NCBI GenBank assembly: GCA_034437035.1
Contig: DAOTUI010000128.1
Coordinates: forward strand, 1-64,000
Source: CAKZQX01 sp034437035
Lineage (GTDB): Bacteria > Chloroflexota > Chloroflexia > Chloroflexales > Chloroflexaceae
DNA length: 64,000 bases
Direction of reading: 5' to 3'
In this document: piece after piece, positions 53,357-62,868 of the stretch
How positions within the stretch are numbered: the first letter of the stretch is position 1
How the letters are laid out: each line of letters starts with the position of its first letter
Notes under the pieces: model-generated
Told to the model about the DNA's origin: nothing
The model's database searches: none
What the model saw: the letters and a program-made list of their open reading frames with translations, nothing else
Program-made: the position numbers and the translations under genes

Positions 53357-54826
53357 TCACTCCCTGGCACGCAAATGGGGAAACAGAATAACCTCACGAA
53401 TGGTTGCCTGGTCGGTCAGGACCATAACCAGCCGATCAATACCAATGCCCAACCCACCCGTCGGTGGCATGCCATACATGAGAGCATCAATAAAATCAAC
53501 ATCCATCTGGTGCGCTTCTTCGTCGCCGGCAGCAAACGCCCGTCCCTGCTCCAGAAACCGTTGCTCCTGATCCAGCGGGTCATTCAACTCAGTAAAGGCA
53601 TTTGCCACTTCCATCCCGGCAATAAACCCCTCGAACCGCTCGGTGTAACCGGGCATCTCAGGCTTGCGTTTTGCCAGCGGTGACAGTTCCAGCGGATAGT
53701 CTATCACAAATGTCGGCTGGATCAATGTTGGCTGGACATAGGTGCTGAACAGTTCGTCTACCTGCTTGCCCCAGGTAGCCTTTTTCTCTACGGAGAGATT
53801 GGCCTGCCGGATCGCGTCCCATAGCGCGGCAGCGGTCGTTGCCTGGGTGATATCGATGCCGGTATGCTCCTGGATCGCGGCGGGCAGCGCGAGGCGCGGC
53901 CAGTCGGGACCAAAGTCAACCGTCTGATCCTGGTAGGTGACAACGGTGCCGCCGGTAACATCCTGCACAATCGTGCGCAGCATCTGCTCCACCAACCGCA
54001 TGATATCGTGATAATCCGCATAGGCCTGGTAGCACTCCATCACCGTAAACTCGGTGTTGTGACTACGGTCCACGCCCTCGTTGCGGAAGTTCTTGCCGAT
54101 CTCGTAGACGCCCTGGAAGCCCCCGACGATCAGGCGCTTGAGATAGAGTTCGCTGGCAATTCGCAGGTAGAGATCCTGGTGCAACTGGTTATGGTGGGTC
54201 ATAAACGGGCGTGCCGCCGCGCCGCCATAGATTGGTTGCAGGATCGGCGTCTCGACCTCGATAAAGCCGCGCTCGTCCAGAAAGTAGCGCATGCTGCGAA
54301 TAGCCCGGGCGCGGGCAACAAAGATGTCGCGCCGGTCCTCGTTGACGATCAGGTCAAGATAGCGCCGGCGCAGGCGTTCTTCAACATCCTTGAGTCCCTC
54401 CCACTTCTCCGGTGGGGGGTTGAGCGCTTTTGCCAGCACCCGTAACTCATGGACAAACAGCGAAGGCTCGCCCTTCTGCGTCCGCCGCAACTCGCCGTCG
54501 GCTTCGATAATATCAAAGCTGTCGATATCTTCGCGAAAGCGGGCAAAGCGCTCTTCGCCCATATCGCCCCGGCTGAGCCAGAGCTGGATGCGCCCACTCT
54601 CATCGACAATATGCGCAAAGGCCAGTTTGCCCATCACCCGGCGCGCGCCGACAATCCGCCCTGCCGGCGTTACCCTTGCACCGGACGCGGCAAGCTGGTC
54701 AAAATCGGCGAGTAGTTCACCAATCGTGTGGGTGCGCTGGCTGCGCGGCGGAAACGGATCGATACCGGCAGCGCGCAGGCGTTCCAGTTTCATCAAACGT
54801 TGTTGCTGAAGCTCATTCAAATCCAT
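53357..54826 (-). CDS. lysS: lysyl-tRNA synthetase, class II
   Basis: Charges tRNA-Lys. The 489-residue enzyme has an N-terminal OB-fold anticodon-binding domain (about 55-150, GRIVGARRVMGKLAFAHIVD) and a class II catalytic core with motif 1 near FLDERGFIEVETPILQPI, motif 2 FRNEGVDRSHNTEFTVMECYQAY and motif 3 GLGIGIDRLVM. The start is at 54826 (MDLNELQQQRL); a longer frame to 54904 has no ribosome-binding site. The order greA, lysS, then the small antitoxin-like and Doc-like genes suggests a lysS-led unit. The 54827-55035 gap shows nothing. Confidence 0.96.
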   Translation of the reverse strand: MDLNELQQQRLMKLERLRAAGIDPFPPRSQRTHTIGELLADFDQLAASGARVTPAGRIVGARRVMGKLAFAHIVDESGRIQLWLSRGDMGEERFARFREDIDSFDIIEADGELRRTQKGEPSLFVHELRVLAKALNPPPEKWEGLKDVEERLRRRYLDLIVNEDRRDIFVARARAIRSMRYFLDERGFIEVETPILQPIYGGAAARPFMTHHNQLHQDLYLRIASELYLKRLIVGGFQGVYEIGKNFRNEGVDRSHNTEFTVMECYQAYADYHDIMRLVEQMLRTIVQDVTGGTVVTYQDQTVDFGPDWPRLALPAAIQEHTGIDITQATTAAALWDAIRQANLSVEKKATWGKQVDELFSTYVQPTLIQPTFVIDYPLELSPLAKRKPEMPGYTERFEGFIAGMEVANAFTELNDPLDQEQRFLEQGRAFAAGDEEAHQMDVDFIDALMYGMPPTGGLGIGIDRLVMVLTDQATIREVILFPHLRARE

Positions 54827-55035
54827 ATATTCGCCAGACTGTTTGGTAATCCAGATAGCGCATGTATTATAGGGTGAGGGTAAGGGAACCGTCAAGGCAA
54901 TCATATCTGTATAACGAGGAATAGCGATGCGGCGAGGAGCACGTCAATGCTGCGCAAATCTCGCCTCATCGCAAGACTATCAGGGTACACGGCCTGTCAC
55001 CGTGAGAATGCGGCTGGTATTCCAGGTCCAGACAA

Positions 55036-55515
55036 TCAGTTAATCTTAACGATGGTTAGATTCATCACACCCGAGGGAGTCTGGACCGTAACTTTCTGGC
55101 GGGGTCGTTTCCCAAGCAGAGCGGCACCAATCGGTGACTCATTGGAAACCTTGCCTTCACGTGGGTTCGCCTCGGCACTCCCGACAATTGTCCAGGTTTC
55201 ATCTTCATCTTCATCGTCGATGCGGACTGTGACGGAGCAACCGACCCGCACCTCTTCGACATTCTTGCCGTTGACCCCATCTTCGATGGTCTGGGCGCGC
55301 GAGAGCATATTTTTGATGTCACGAATGCGACCTTCCAGTAGAGCCTGCGAGTTCTTCGCATCTTCATACTCGCCACTTTCGGATATATCGCCGAGTTCTT
55401 TGGCGGCGGCAATCCGCTCAGCAACTTGTTTGCGTCCATCGGTTTGAAGCTCTTCAAGTTCCGCTTCAAGTTTGGCTCTACCTTCACGTGTCAGGTATGT
55501 CGTCTTTTCACTCAT
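55036..55515 (-). CDS. greA: transcription elongation factor GreA
   Basis: A 159-residue protein of full GreA length. The N-terminal coiled coil (about 1-75) carries YLTREGRAKLEAELEEL and the tip acidic residues in GDISESGEYEDAK, which stimulate RNA-polymerase cleavage of backtracked RNA. The C-terminal FKBP-like domain has SPIGAALLGKRPRQKVTVQTPSG. The start at 55515 is the standard GreA start; the longer frame is spurious. Confidence 0.95.
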   Translation of the reverse strand: MSEKTTYLTREGRAKLEAELEELQTDGRKQVAERIAAAKELGDISESGEYEDAKNSQALLEGRIRDIKNMLSRAQTIEDGVNGKNVEEVRVGCSVTVRIDDEDEDETWTIVGSAEANPREGKVSNESPIGAALLGKRPRQKVTVQTPSGVMNLTIVKIN

Positions 55516-55830
55516 TGTTTCACTGCCTTTGTCCTGCAAGATGGTCCCCATAGGAGCTGACAGACTGGGAAGGTCAATTGACCCTGCTCCGTGGGGTAGT
55601 ACCATAAATGAAAGAACTGAGAGCAAAACTCTCAGTCACGGCCACAGACGGATTCTGAAAACAGCATGAACCCGACGTGGAATCGTTAGCGTTAGCAATT
55701 ATACGCAATGTCGCCAATTTTGTAAAGTGCATTATGTCAGTTTGTCGTACGAACCGCCAGAATATCGCGCTGGAGTGCGGCGCTGAAGCCTGGGAGCCCT
55801 GTTCCGGCCTGACTCCTCTGAAGTGACAAC

Positions 55831-56245
55831 AGAACTTACGCGGTCGGTTCCAAACCAGGTGTTCGCCGGGAAGAACGGCCCGATTCGCCTCCGGCAGGGC
55901 GGTATCGGACAGCTTTTTGCTAAAATTTTTGCGCTCTGTGCAAAATTTTTAGCAAAAAGTTACAAAATGCACCATGCTGCCGCAGGCGATTCTGGTTTCC
56001 GGTTCCGGCACTGGGCCAGAACTGGCCCCACCGCGTAACTGCTGTTATGTTACACGCGTTACGTGGTCGGTTCCAAACCAGGCGTTTCACCCGATGAAAT
56101 CCCGATTCGCCTGCGGCAGCATGGTACTCCTTTTTTCTTTTTCACAAAAAAATTCACAACGTGAATTTTTTTGTGAAAAAGAACTGGAATCTTCCACCCT
56201 GCCGGAGGCCCAACGGTCTTCCGAGTCAAGGACCGCGTAACTCGT
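55831..56245. mobile_element. TTACGC palindromic elements, copies 29-30 in tandem
   Basis: Copies at 55831-56043 and 56054-56245. The spacer and right flank are both GTTATGTTAC (10 bp; 56044-56053 and 56246-56255). Hairpins: half-stem TTTTTGCTAAAATTTTTGCG and CTTTTTCACAAAAAAATTCA. 55516-55830 and 56256-56390 show no gene. Confidence 0.9.
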
Positions 56246-56390
56246 GTTATGTTACACTACCACACAGCATCAGTATACCAAAACAGGATGAGAAGACGGC
56301 GAATCGGGCATAAAAAGAAGATGAGTGTGGCGCATGAATCGCACTGACCGGCTGCCGGCTTCGGCTGTTGAATCTGAGGAAGAGAGGCGT

Positions 56391-56900
56391 ATGTCCAACA
56401 TCAGCTTTGAACCGGCTGACGATCCAGAGGTTGAACAACTGGCCGCCACGCTGGATCAGGCCCGCGACGGCAATCCGCTGCTCTTTGATATACTCCAGTT
56501 CAATTGGGAAAATGCTGGGGAGCAACCGGATTACCCGGCTCTGCTGGATGCCTTTGTTGCCCTGTTTGACTACACCGGCCTGGGGGCGCACTGGATTGAA
56601 CTGCGGCGCGGCATTGCCCGCAAGCTGCTGATCCATGTGCTGCACGAAGGTCTGGCCTACCCGGAGGCGATGATGGATCTGGAACTGGCGGAAGCATGCG
56701 CCGAACGCTTCCTGGAGTTTTTCGCCTCCGGTACGCGCTACTTCACCAATGGCACCTGCAGCGGCGAGGCAGCGATCTATACACTGGATGGCCGGCAGGT
56801 GCTGGGCTGGCGTCCGATCAGCAGCGCCACGTTCGACAACGGCGTGATTGCGGTGAGTTCCGACCGTATCGGCATTGTCTGGGCCGAGGATGCGGACTGA
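56391..56900 (+). CDS. conserved hypothetical protein, unknown function
   Basis: A 169-residue soluble acidic protein; not recognised. The first 110 residues are helical (PEVEQLAATLDQARDGNPLL, LLDAFVALFDYTGLGAHWIE). The last 50 have beta strands with GEAAIYTLDGRQVLGWRP and GVIAVSSDRIGIVWAED. The start at 56391 follows GAGAGGCG. No neighbour suggests a role. Confidence 0.7.
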   Translation: MSNISFEPADDPEVEQLAATLDQARDGNPLLFDILQFNWENAGEQPDYPALLDAFVALFDYTGLGAHWIELRRGIARKLLIHVLHEGLAYPEAMMDLELAEACAERFLEFFASGTRYFTNGTCSGEAAIYTLDGRQVLGWRPISSATFDNGVIAVSSDRIGIVWAEDAD

Positions 56901-56977
56901 AGATCAGGCATAGCGTGCCGGGTTGGGCGGCTTGCCTTTGCTGCCGGTTCATCTTATTATACGCAGCAGTAACTTAC

Positions 56978-57150
56978 GCGAGTTGCGCGGTCTTAACCCG
57001 GAAGGTAGTTTCGCCTGCGGCAGGGTGGAATGGAACTTTACTTTTTCACAAAAATTTGCACAAGATGCAAATTTTTTGTGAAAAAGATCTGGTTTCTTCC
57101 GTCCTGCCGGAGGCGCAATGGCCTTCCGGGTTCGTGACCGTGTAATGTAA
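56978..57150. mobile_element. TTACGC palindromic element, copy 31
   Basis: Terminal repeats are eroded (GCGAGTTGCGC, GTGTAATGTAA), but the core is intact: TTCGCCTGCGGCAGGGTGG, a hairpin with half-stem CTTTTTCACAAAAATTTGCA, and CCTGCCGGAGGCG. No clear target duplication. Confidence 0.8.
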
Positions 57151-57220
57151 ATTTAGAAGAAACGCGGCATTAGTTGTCAGTTTTCTTAGTTCTCAGTTCT
57201 TGCTTCAAGGAGCATCTCCA

Positions 57221-58147
57221 ATGACGGACAGTAAACGGGTGGTTGTCACCGGCGCAACCGGATTGATCGGGCGGCATCTCTGTAAGCAACTCGCTGAACG
57301 CGGCTACCAGGTAGTAGTCTTTACGCGCAATCCGGAGAAGGCGCGTAGCAGCGTACCGGAGGCAAGCGAGTATGTGGCCTGGACGCCGAAATATCTGGAT
57401 GACTGGGCCCATGCCCTCAACGGGGCCTATGGCCTGATCCATCTGGCCGGCGCGCCGATCTTCGGGCCGCGCTGGGACGAGCAGTATAAGGCCGAGATCC
57501 GCGATAGCCGCATTGTCAGCACGCGGGTTTTGTTCGGGGCCATGACCGAGATCGCCCAGCCGCCGCAGGTCTTTGTGTCTGGTTCGGCGGTGGGCTACTA
57601 TGGCGATGCGGGTGCTGCCCTGCTGGATGAGAGCGCCCCCCCCGGCGAGTTGTTCCTGTCGCAAGTAACAGCCGAGTGGGAGCGGGAAGCGCAGCGGGCC
57701 GAAGATCTGGGGGTGCGGACGGTGCTGATCCGCACCGGTATTGTGCTGGATGCCGACGAGGGTGCGCTGCCGCAACTGGTGTTGCCGTTTCGCTTCTACG
57801 TCGGCGGGCCAATCCTGCCGGGCACGCAGTATATCTCCTGGATTCATATCGAGGACGAGGTCGGGATCATTCTGCTGGCGCTGGAGCATGCGCAGGCGCA
57901 AGGACCGATGAATGCGACCGCGCCCAATCCGGAGACCAACGCCGATTTCACCGGGACGCTCGGCAAGGTGATGGGTACACCTGCCTGGTTGCCGGTACCG
58001 GGTGTCGGCATTAAAGTTATCCTGGGGGAACTGGCGGATAACCTGGTCACCGGCCAGCGTGCGCTGCCGATAAAAGCTCGCGACCTTGGTTATGAATTCA
58101 AGTATCCCGACCTGGAGCCGGCACTGCGCGATCTGTTGAAGAAATAA
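57221..58147 (+). CDS. TIGR01777-type NAD-dependent epimerase (SDR39U1/YfcH family)
   Basis: A 308-residue atypical SDR. The N-terminal VVVTGATGLIGRHLCKQL binds the dinucleotide. GLIHLAGAPI, VFVSGSAVGYYGD and the C-terminal PAWLPVPGVGIKVILGE with the final LGYEFKYPDLEPALRDLL are the family's signatures. The biochemical substrate is undefined in this group. The start at 57221 follows AAGGAG. Stands alone between two element copies. Confidence 0.9.
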   Translation: MTDSKRVVVTGATGLIGRHLCKQLAERGYQVVVFTRNPEKARSSVPEASEYVAWTPKYLDDWAHALNGAYGLIHLAGAPIFGPRWDEQYKAEIRDSRIVSTRVLFGAMTEIAQPPQVFVSGSAVGYYGDAGAALLDESAPPGELFLSQVTAEWEREAQRAEDLGVRTVLIRTGIVLDADEGALPQLVLPFRFYVGGPILPGTQYISWIHIEDEVGIILLALEHAQAQGPMNATAPNPETNADFTGTLGKVMGTPAWLPVPGVGIKVILGELADNLVTGQRALPIKARDLGYEFKYPDLEPALRDLLKK

Positions 58148-58163
58148 ATGGCGTGTGATTGAC

Positions 58164-58305
58164 ACGACTTACGCGATTGCTCTTGGAAGCTGATATCGCC
58201 TCCGGCAGGATGTAACCAGGGACATCCTTTCTCAGGCAATGTAGCTCACAGAGCCACATTGCCTGAGAAAAACACAGCTTTCCGGGCAGATATGCTATCT
58301 GCTAA
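58164..58305. mobile_element. TTACGC palindromic element, copy 32 (right end lost)
   Basis: The left end is ACGACTTACGC after the flank TGTGATTGAC, followed by TATCGCCTCCGGCAGG and a hairpin with half-stem TTTCTCAGGCAATGTAGCTC (one mismatch). The right arm is not recognisable past about 58305. Confidence 0.82.
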
Positions 58306-58342
58306 TGGATTGGTTATCCAACCCGTAACCTGTAACCTGGTC

Positions 58343-59041
58343 TTACCCGACCGGCGGGTTGGAAGCAAACTGCCGCCGCATCGTATCGGCTACCCCGGTA
58401 CGCCGCAACGCATAGGCCACAGCGCCCGCCAGCACCCCGGCTCCAACCAGGAATTTTGCCGGTGAGCGGCGACTGACCTTCTTGGGCGCCATTGGCCGCC
58501 GCGTGGCAAACAGTTCGAGCATCCCCTTCTTGAAGGCGCGCAGATCATGTGGTCCCCGGCTGGATACCCAGTTGCGGTCACGCACCAGCGACGTATCAAC
58601 CCATTCCGCCCCGGCATTGATCAGGTCATCCTTGATCCCCGGCCAGGAGGTGAGCTTCCGTCCGCGTACCAGATCCGCCGAGGCCAGGATCCACGGGCCG
58701 TGGCAGAGCACCGCGATAGGCTTTTCGGCCTGATCAAATGCGCGGACAAACTCCAGTACCTCTTTGCTCTGCCGCAGCAAATCCGGGTTGACAAACCCAC
58801 CCGGCAGCAGTAGCGCATCATAGTTTTCCGGGTCGGCGTTGAATACCAGGCGATCCACCCGCACCTTCTTCCCCGGAATAATCAGGTTCATGCCTTTGAT
58901 ATGACCGGGGCGCAGCGAGAGCACCTCGACGTTGGCCCCCTGCTTGCGCAGCGCTTTCATCGGTATCGTCAGTTCAACCTGCTCAAAGCCGTCGGCGGCC
59001 AGAATTGCCACCCGCAGTCCTTCCAGTTTCGTCCGAGCCAT
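58343..59041 (-). CDS. DJ-1/PfpI-family protein with C-terminal membrane tail
   Basis: A 232-residue protein. Residues about 8-180 form a DJ-1/PfpI domain with E20 and the nucleophile C113-H114 in AVLCHGPW, the arrangement of deglycase/protease-like members. The final 45 residues add a basic linker and one hydrophobic segment (FLVGAGVLAGAVAYAL), so the enzyme is probably held at the membrane, an uncommon addition. Likely acts on glycated or damaged proteins. The start follows AAGGAGAAAAACC. Confidence 0.9.
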   Translation of the reverse strand: MARTKLEGLRVAILAADGFEQVELTIPMKALRKQGANVEVLSLRPGHIKGMNLIIPGKKVRVDRLVFNADPENYDALLLPGGFVNPDLLRQSKEVLEFVRAFDQAEKPIAVLCHGPWILASADLVRGRKLTSWPGIKDDLINAGAEWVDTSLVRDRNWVSSRGPHDLRAFKKGMLELFATRRPMAPKKVSRRSPAKFLVGAGVLAGAVAYALRRTGVADTMRRQFASNPPVG

Positions 59042-59341
59042 GGTTTTTCTCCTTCCAAGACACGATTATGGTTTACAGGGTGAGTACCTCAGCCGGTGCG
59101 TGGCTGACCGCCGTCGCAAGCGGTTGCGAACCTTGTTTAAACCATTCTGCCGAAAAGGTATGCAAGTTTCGGGCCATGCGGGAAGTAAGGAAGAACGGTG
59201 AACGGCGAGTTATATGGATGGCACCGGGTTAACGCCTCACGCCTCACCCATCCCTCTCCGGCACAGCGACCCGCATAGCATAGCAATCGAGGCTGCGGCC
59301 ACGGGGGAAGTCGTTGTCGCGGTGTGCCCCGCGCACCTGCT

Positions 59342-59470
59342 TCTGTCCTACTACCCCTGCTGCACCGTAGCGTAGGGTGCATTCTATGCACCACTGACTA
59401 CCCTTGCTGCTGCACCGTAGGGTGCATTTTATGCATCACTGACTACTCCTGCTGTTGCACCGTAGGGCCG
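59342..59470. repeat. three imperfect ~46-bp tandem repeats
   Basis: Each unit contains CTGCACCGTAGGGTGCAT and ends ATGCA(C/T)CACTGACTAC. GGTGCAT/ATGCACC makes each unit a small hairpin. The third unit is cut short. The core is related to GGTGCATCGAATGCACC near 9016-9032. The rest of 59042-59741 has no gene; GCAAAC- and GC-rich stretches only. Confidence 0.8.
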
Positions 59471-59741
59471 TAAGGTGCTGCGCAGTCCCGGCAGGTATCA
59501 TACCCGTGTTACGGCACTCCTGCAAGCGGCACACACGCTTGCGCAGCAGCAGCATTCCCCACTAACTCCCTGATGAATACGCCTGCACAACCCCACAACA
59601 TTCACTAAACATAGGTTTACTCTTTTACCTGTGTTGCCAGACTTGCGCATGCATCCGACTCTGACTACAATGTGGCTGTCACCCGCAGCGCGCTACGCGG
59701 CGGAGTGATCAACTGAGCCTATATGCAAAGGAGACCACGTT

Positions 59742-60545
59742 ATGCATCCGTCTACCCCCCCGGCAGGATCTGCGTCGTCCGAAGTTCCCCATCCTGCTCG
59801 CATTTACAACTACAGCATCGGTGGAAAGTATTACTACCCGGCGGACCAGGCGGCCGCTGAGTATATCTTTTCATTTATGCCATCGATGCCCAGGTGGGTC
59901 AAAATGCTGCGCGCCTTCCTCCAGCAGGCCGCTCGTCAGCTTTGGGATGCGGGGTTTACCCACTTTGTCGATTTTGCCTCCGGGCTGCCGACGGATGACC
60001 ATATCCACCATGTTCTCCCACATGCGAAGGTGGTCTACTCCGATCTTGACTCCTACACCTGCGCGGAGGCGCAGAAGCTGGTGGGACACCTCCCAAATGT
60101 ACTCTATCTGCAGCACGATATCCGCGATGCTCGTTCATTGCTGGATTCGGCGCAGGTGCGCGATTTTCTGGGGGGAGAGCGGCGGTTGGCAATCGGGCTT
60201 AACGGCATTACCGTGTTTCTCGAACCGGATGAAATTATCCGGCTCTTCCACGATCTGTACGACTGGGCAGCTCCCGGTTCGCGGATCTTTATTACCTATG
60301 AAACCAAACACCCCGATCTGACGACGCCGGAACTGGAAGAGTTTATCGATATATTCCAAAAATCGGGTACGCTCTTTCGGTTCTATGCATTGGAGGATTT
60401 GTCGGCGTGGAGCCGGCCCTGGCGTGTGCCCGAAAACGGGCTGATGCGGCTTCAGGATTTCCTGGGCCTGCCGGAGGATTATGTGACGGAAGAGGACCGC
60501 GAAGGGATCGGGCTTGAGTTTTACGCGGCAATTCTGGAGAAATAA
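59742..60545 (+). CDS. SAM-dependent methyltransferase, DUF574/Methyltransf_19 family
   Basis: A 267-residue protein. The N-terminal HPARIYNYSIGGKYYYPADQ is the signature of the S-adenosyl methyltransferase family common in actinobacteria (ARxYxYxLGGKDxFxxD). It is followed by FVDFASGLPT (motif I, SAM binding), VVYSDLD, and a central AIGLNGITVFLEPD. The substrate is unknown; members often stand beside regulatory or secondary-metabolite genes, but none is here. Convergent with the next gene across a perfect palindrome. Ribosome-binding site AAAGGAG. Confidence 0.88.
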   Translation: MHPSTPPAGSASSEVPHPARIYNYSIGGKYYYPADQAAAEYIFSFMPSMPRWVKMLRAFLQQAARQLWDAGFTHFVDFASGLPTDDHIHHVLPHAKVVYSDLDSYTCAEAQKLVGHLPNVLYLQHDIRDARSLLDSAQVRDFLGGERRLAIGLNGITVFLEPDEIIRLFHDLYDWAAPGSRIFITYETKHPDLTTPELEEFIDIFQKSGTLFRFYALEDLSAWSRPWRVPENGLMRLQDFLGLPEDYVTEEDREGIGLEFYAAILEK

Positions 60546-60568
60546 GGGCGCAGCATGCTGCGCCCTTA
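60543..60568. terminator. bidirectional terminator-like palindrome
   Basis: TAAGGGCGCAGCA and TGCTGCGCCCTTA form a perfect 26-nt palindrome that overlaps the stop codon region of the methyltransferase gene and lies between convergent genes. Confidence 0.6.
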
Positions 60569-60579
60569 CACGGTACGGG

Positions 60580-61215
60580 CTACGCGGGCATATAGCGCGT
60601 GGCCCGGCTATTCCCAAACGTCACATCATCCCGATCATAAATGTTGGTGGCAACCAGCGCTTCCATCTGGGCATGTACCACGCGGCGCACTTCGTCGTGC
60701 AGGATTTCGCGGTCGGGGTTGGCTATGCGTAGTGCCTGTGTAATGTTGTAGGCCGTAAAGGTGCTGCTGGTATTGGCCTGCTGGTTGATCTGATCGGCGA
60801 CCAGCAGTTCCAGGTCACTCCGGGCAATCGGCGTACGGGCCATGGTGCCACCTCCATTTCCAGTTCCATGTGTGCCATTCATTGTACCTGCACCGTTACC
60901 TGAAGATCCGGTTGCCTGCGCCGTCATGGGTTGCGCGGGTTGCGCCCGGCGGCGGCGTGGTTGCGGCGGTGTAGTCGGGCACGCATCATGCGGGAAGACG
61001 CGGTAGGCCCGGTGGAGCGATACCGCCACCAGCAGCACCTTCCGGCGATTGGACAGGCCGGGCGGGCTGCCGCTCGTCACATCGTAAACCCATCGCTCGC
61101 CGATGACCATGCCCCGCCGCTTGCGTGCCAGTCTGGTTGTTGCCGGACGGCTGCCGGTTGCGGTTGGCTGTTTCACTACAATCGTCTCGAATTCAACCCA
61201 GTCACCCAGTTGCAT
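60580..61215 (-). CDS. hypothetical protein paired with the PARP gene
   Basis: A 211-residue protein; not recognised. The N-terminus (about 1-80, MQLGDWVEFETIVV...) looks like a small beta-barrel with a GDWVEFE opening. A disordered Gly/Thr/Asn linker (about 85-125) follows, then a helical C-terminus (about 128-210) with a winged-helix-like pattern (LELLVADQINQQ, YNITQALRIANPD, HDEVRRVVHAQMEAL). It begins 30 bp after the WGR-PARP gene with ribosome-binding site GAGAGG, so the two are cotranscribed and may act together, perhaps on DNA. Confidence 0.65.
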   Translation of the reverse strand: MQLGDWVEFETIVVKQPTATGSRPATTRLARKRRGMVIGERWVYDVTSGSPPGLSNRRKVLLVAVSLHRAYRVFPHDACPTTPPQPRRRRAQPAQPMTAQATGSSGNGAGTMNGTHGTGNGGGTMARTPIARSDLELLVADQINQQANTSSTFTAYNITQALRIANPDREILHDEVRRVVHAQMEALVATNIYDRDDVTFGNSRATRYMPA

Positions 61216-61245
61216 GTCACACCTCTCTGCGTTAACGATATATGC

Positions 61246-62505
61246 TCAGCGATCAAACGTTACGAGGTAGCTCAGCGTCTGCTGGGCCGCGTGGTAGATG
61301 ATAAACTCATCGTAGAGCAGCTTCCCACCCCACGAGCCGGTATGCCCGGCCTTGCCCCAGACCGAGTCGTATCCCGGTGGCGGCCGGCGCAGGTTGGACA
61401 TGGCCTCCGGTGCGACAAAGGGATTGCCGATGGCGACCTGGGCCAGGAAGAGGAAGTGGGGCACGCCGCGCCGGCGCACCGCGCAGTAGTTGGCCGACTT
61501 GGAGCACTTGTTGGCGAAGTAGATTCCGTGACCAAACATGCGCCCATTCGAGGCCGTCTTCGGACAGATCAGTCCGGTGCGCATAATGTGGCGCACATTC
61601 TGGCCGGCGGTACCGTGGAAGAGCAGTTCAACCCGGCTGCGTCCCACGCTGTTCTGCTCGAAGGCGCGGCGCTCATCGCCAATCGTCACCGTGAAAATGT
61701 CCCGCACCTTCACCCGATAGCCATGCACCACCGTACGCGCGATATAGTCGCAGATCTGCCGGTACATCGTGTCGTTCTGCGGCAGCAGGGCAATCTCCGC
61801 GCCGAGCGCGTCGTAGTGCGAAACCTGCGGATTGTGCTGCTGCACGGCATGGGTGGCAATGGCGGCCTCAAGCTGGTTCAGCCGGTCCTCCTGCTCATCA
61901 AACGCCTTGCAGAAATCCAGCACAACCTGCTGCCGTTCAATGCGGCCGGGCAGTCTGGTGGGGATCGCGTTGTAGTAGTTCTGCACGGTGTTGGTCAGCA
62001 GTTCGGCCTGCGCCTGCGCCTGCGCCCGCTGCCAGTCGGCGTACTGCTTCTGGGCCAGCAGCAGCAGCTTACGCCCATGGTCGATCTGCTCCTGCGAGAG
62101 TGCATCCACTCCGACCGAGAGGTACGACGCAATCTTCTCCCCCGCTTCGGTGTAGATGTAGTCCACCAGTTGCTGGACCTGCGGCGCAAGCGTGGGGGTG
62201 CTGGTTGTCGGCGCGGGCGCGGCCGCCGTGACCGCCGGCCGGTGGAGCGTGACCTCTTGATAGCCCTTCTTGGTCTTCTCCCGAATTTTGCGCTCCACCC
62301 AGGCGGGTGTGGTCAGCTTCTCGTCTACCTGTGGGTTTGCGCCGACCCGCCCAAAGGTTGCGCGAAAGAATACCTGTCCGTTGGGGATATCCCAGGTTTC
62401 CACGAGATAATACTTGTTGTTGTTACCGTCGAGGTTCGTAAGTTGGAACTTACGGCGTTCGCAAGGTTCGCCGGTGGGGACAAAAGTGGCCGCGGTTGTC
62501 GTCAT
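61246..62505 (-). CDS. poly(ADP-ribose) polymerase-like protein: WGR + PARP catalytic domain
   Basis: A 419-residue protein. Residues about 15-90 are a WGR domain (KYYLVETWDIPNG, FFRATFGRVGANPQ, the DNA-end-binding motif of eukaryotic PARP1). A helical region (about 105-270) takes the place of the regulatory HD domain. Residues about 275-419 form the ADP-ribosyltransferase core with the H-Y-E triad: H297 (LFHGT), Y329 (GHGIYFAN) and E400 (YDEFIIY). It should transfer ADP-ribose from NAD+ to protein or itself, likely in response to DNA breaks. Such PARPs are rare in bacteria; Herpetosiphon, another chloroflexotan, is a known carrier. Start after GAGGAG. First gene of a two-gene unit. Confidence 0.92.
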   Translation of the reverse strand: MTTTAATFVPTGEPCERRKFQLTNLDGNNNKYYLVETWDIPNGQVFFRATFGRVGANPQVDEKLTTPAWVERKIREKTKKGYQEVTLHRPAVTAAAPAPTTSTPTLAPQVQQLVDYIYTEAGEKIASYLSVGVDALSQEQIDHGRKLLLLAQKQYADWQRAQAQAQAELLTNTVQNYYNAIPTRLPGRIERQQVVLDFCKAFDEQEDRLNQLEAAIATHAVQQHNPQVSHYDALGAEIALLPQNDTMYRQICDYIARTVVHGYRVKVRDIFTVTIGDERRAFEQNSVGRSRVELLFHGTAGQNVRHIMRTGLICPKTASNGRMFGHGIYFANKCSKSANYCAVRRRGVPHFLFLAQVAIGNPFVAPEAMSNLRRPPPGYDSVWGKAGHTGSWGGKLLYDEFIIYHAAQQTLSYLVTFDR

Positions 62506-62732
62506 TTCACTCCTCGCTTACGCGTTTACCCAATTCGCTGTTCTTCTCAGTGTTGACGGTGGACGTTGTTCCCCTGTTCTGAAACCCTTGTGCTTTCAGT
62601 CTAGCATGGGCCTGTGACAGGGAGTGTCACAATTGAGCGCGTTTGTAGTCCATGTTGTGTTCCGCTTCTCATCTGCCTCTCACACCCGCTTAAAGCGGGG
62701 CTCAGACGGTTGTGGCATAATCGGTATAGGTT

Positions 62733-62868
62733 TATAGGTTTATAGGGGACAGGTTATAGGGGACAGGGGAGAGGGGACAGGGGAGAGGGGATAGGTAGGG
62801 ACGCGCTGCTGTGCGTCCGCAGGCCGGGTGCGGTAGGGACGCGCTGCTGTGCGTCCGCAGGCCGTTCT
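62733..62868. repeat. AGGGGACAGGGGAGAG short repeats plus two copies of the GCGTCC hairpin
   Basis: Direct GGGGA(C/G)AG(G) repeats at 62740-62795 are followed by two copies of GTAGGGACGCGCTGCTGTGC (62797 and 62833), whose core is the same family as 1-225 but inverted. The rest of 62506-63073 shows no gene. Confidence 0.85.

Noticed and set aside
57170..58165. 331-codon minus-strand frame
   Set aside because: Antisense to the TIGR01777 epimerase and without recognisable motifs.
60931..62556. 541-codon plus-strand frame
   Set aside because: It runs antisense through the PARP gene and its partner. The minus-strand frames have clear domains; this one has none.
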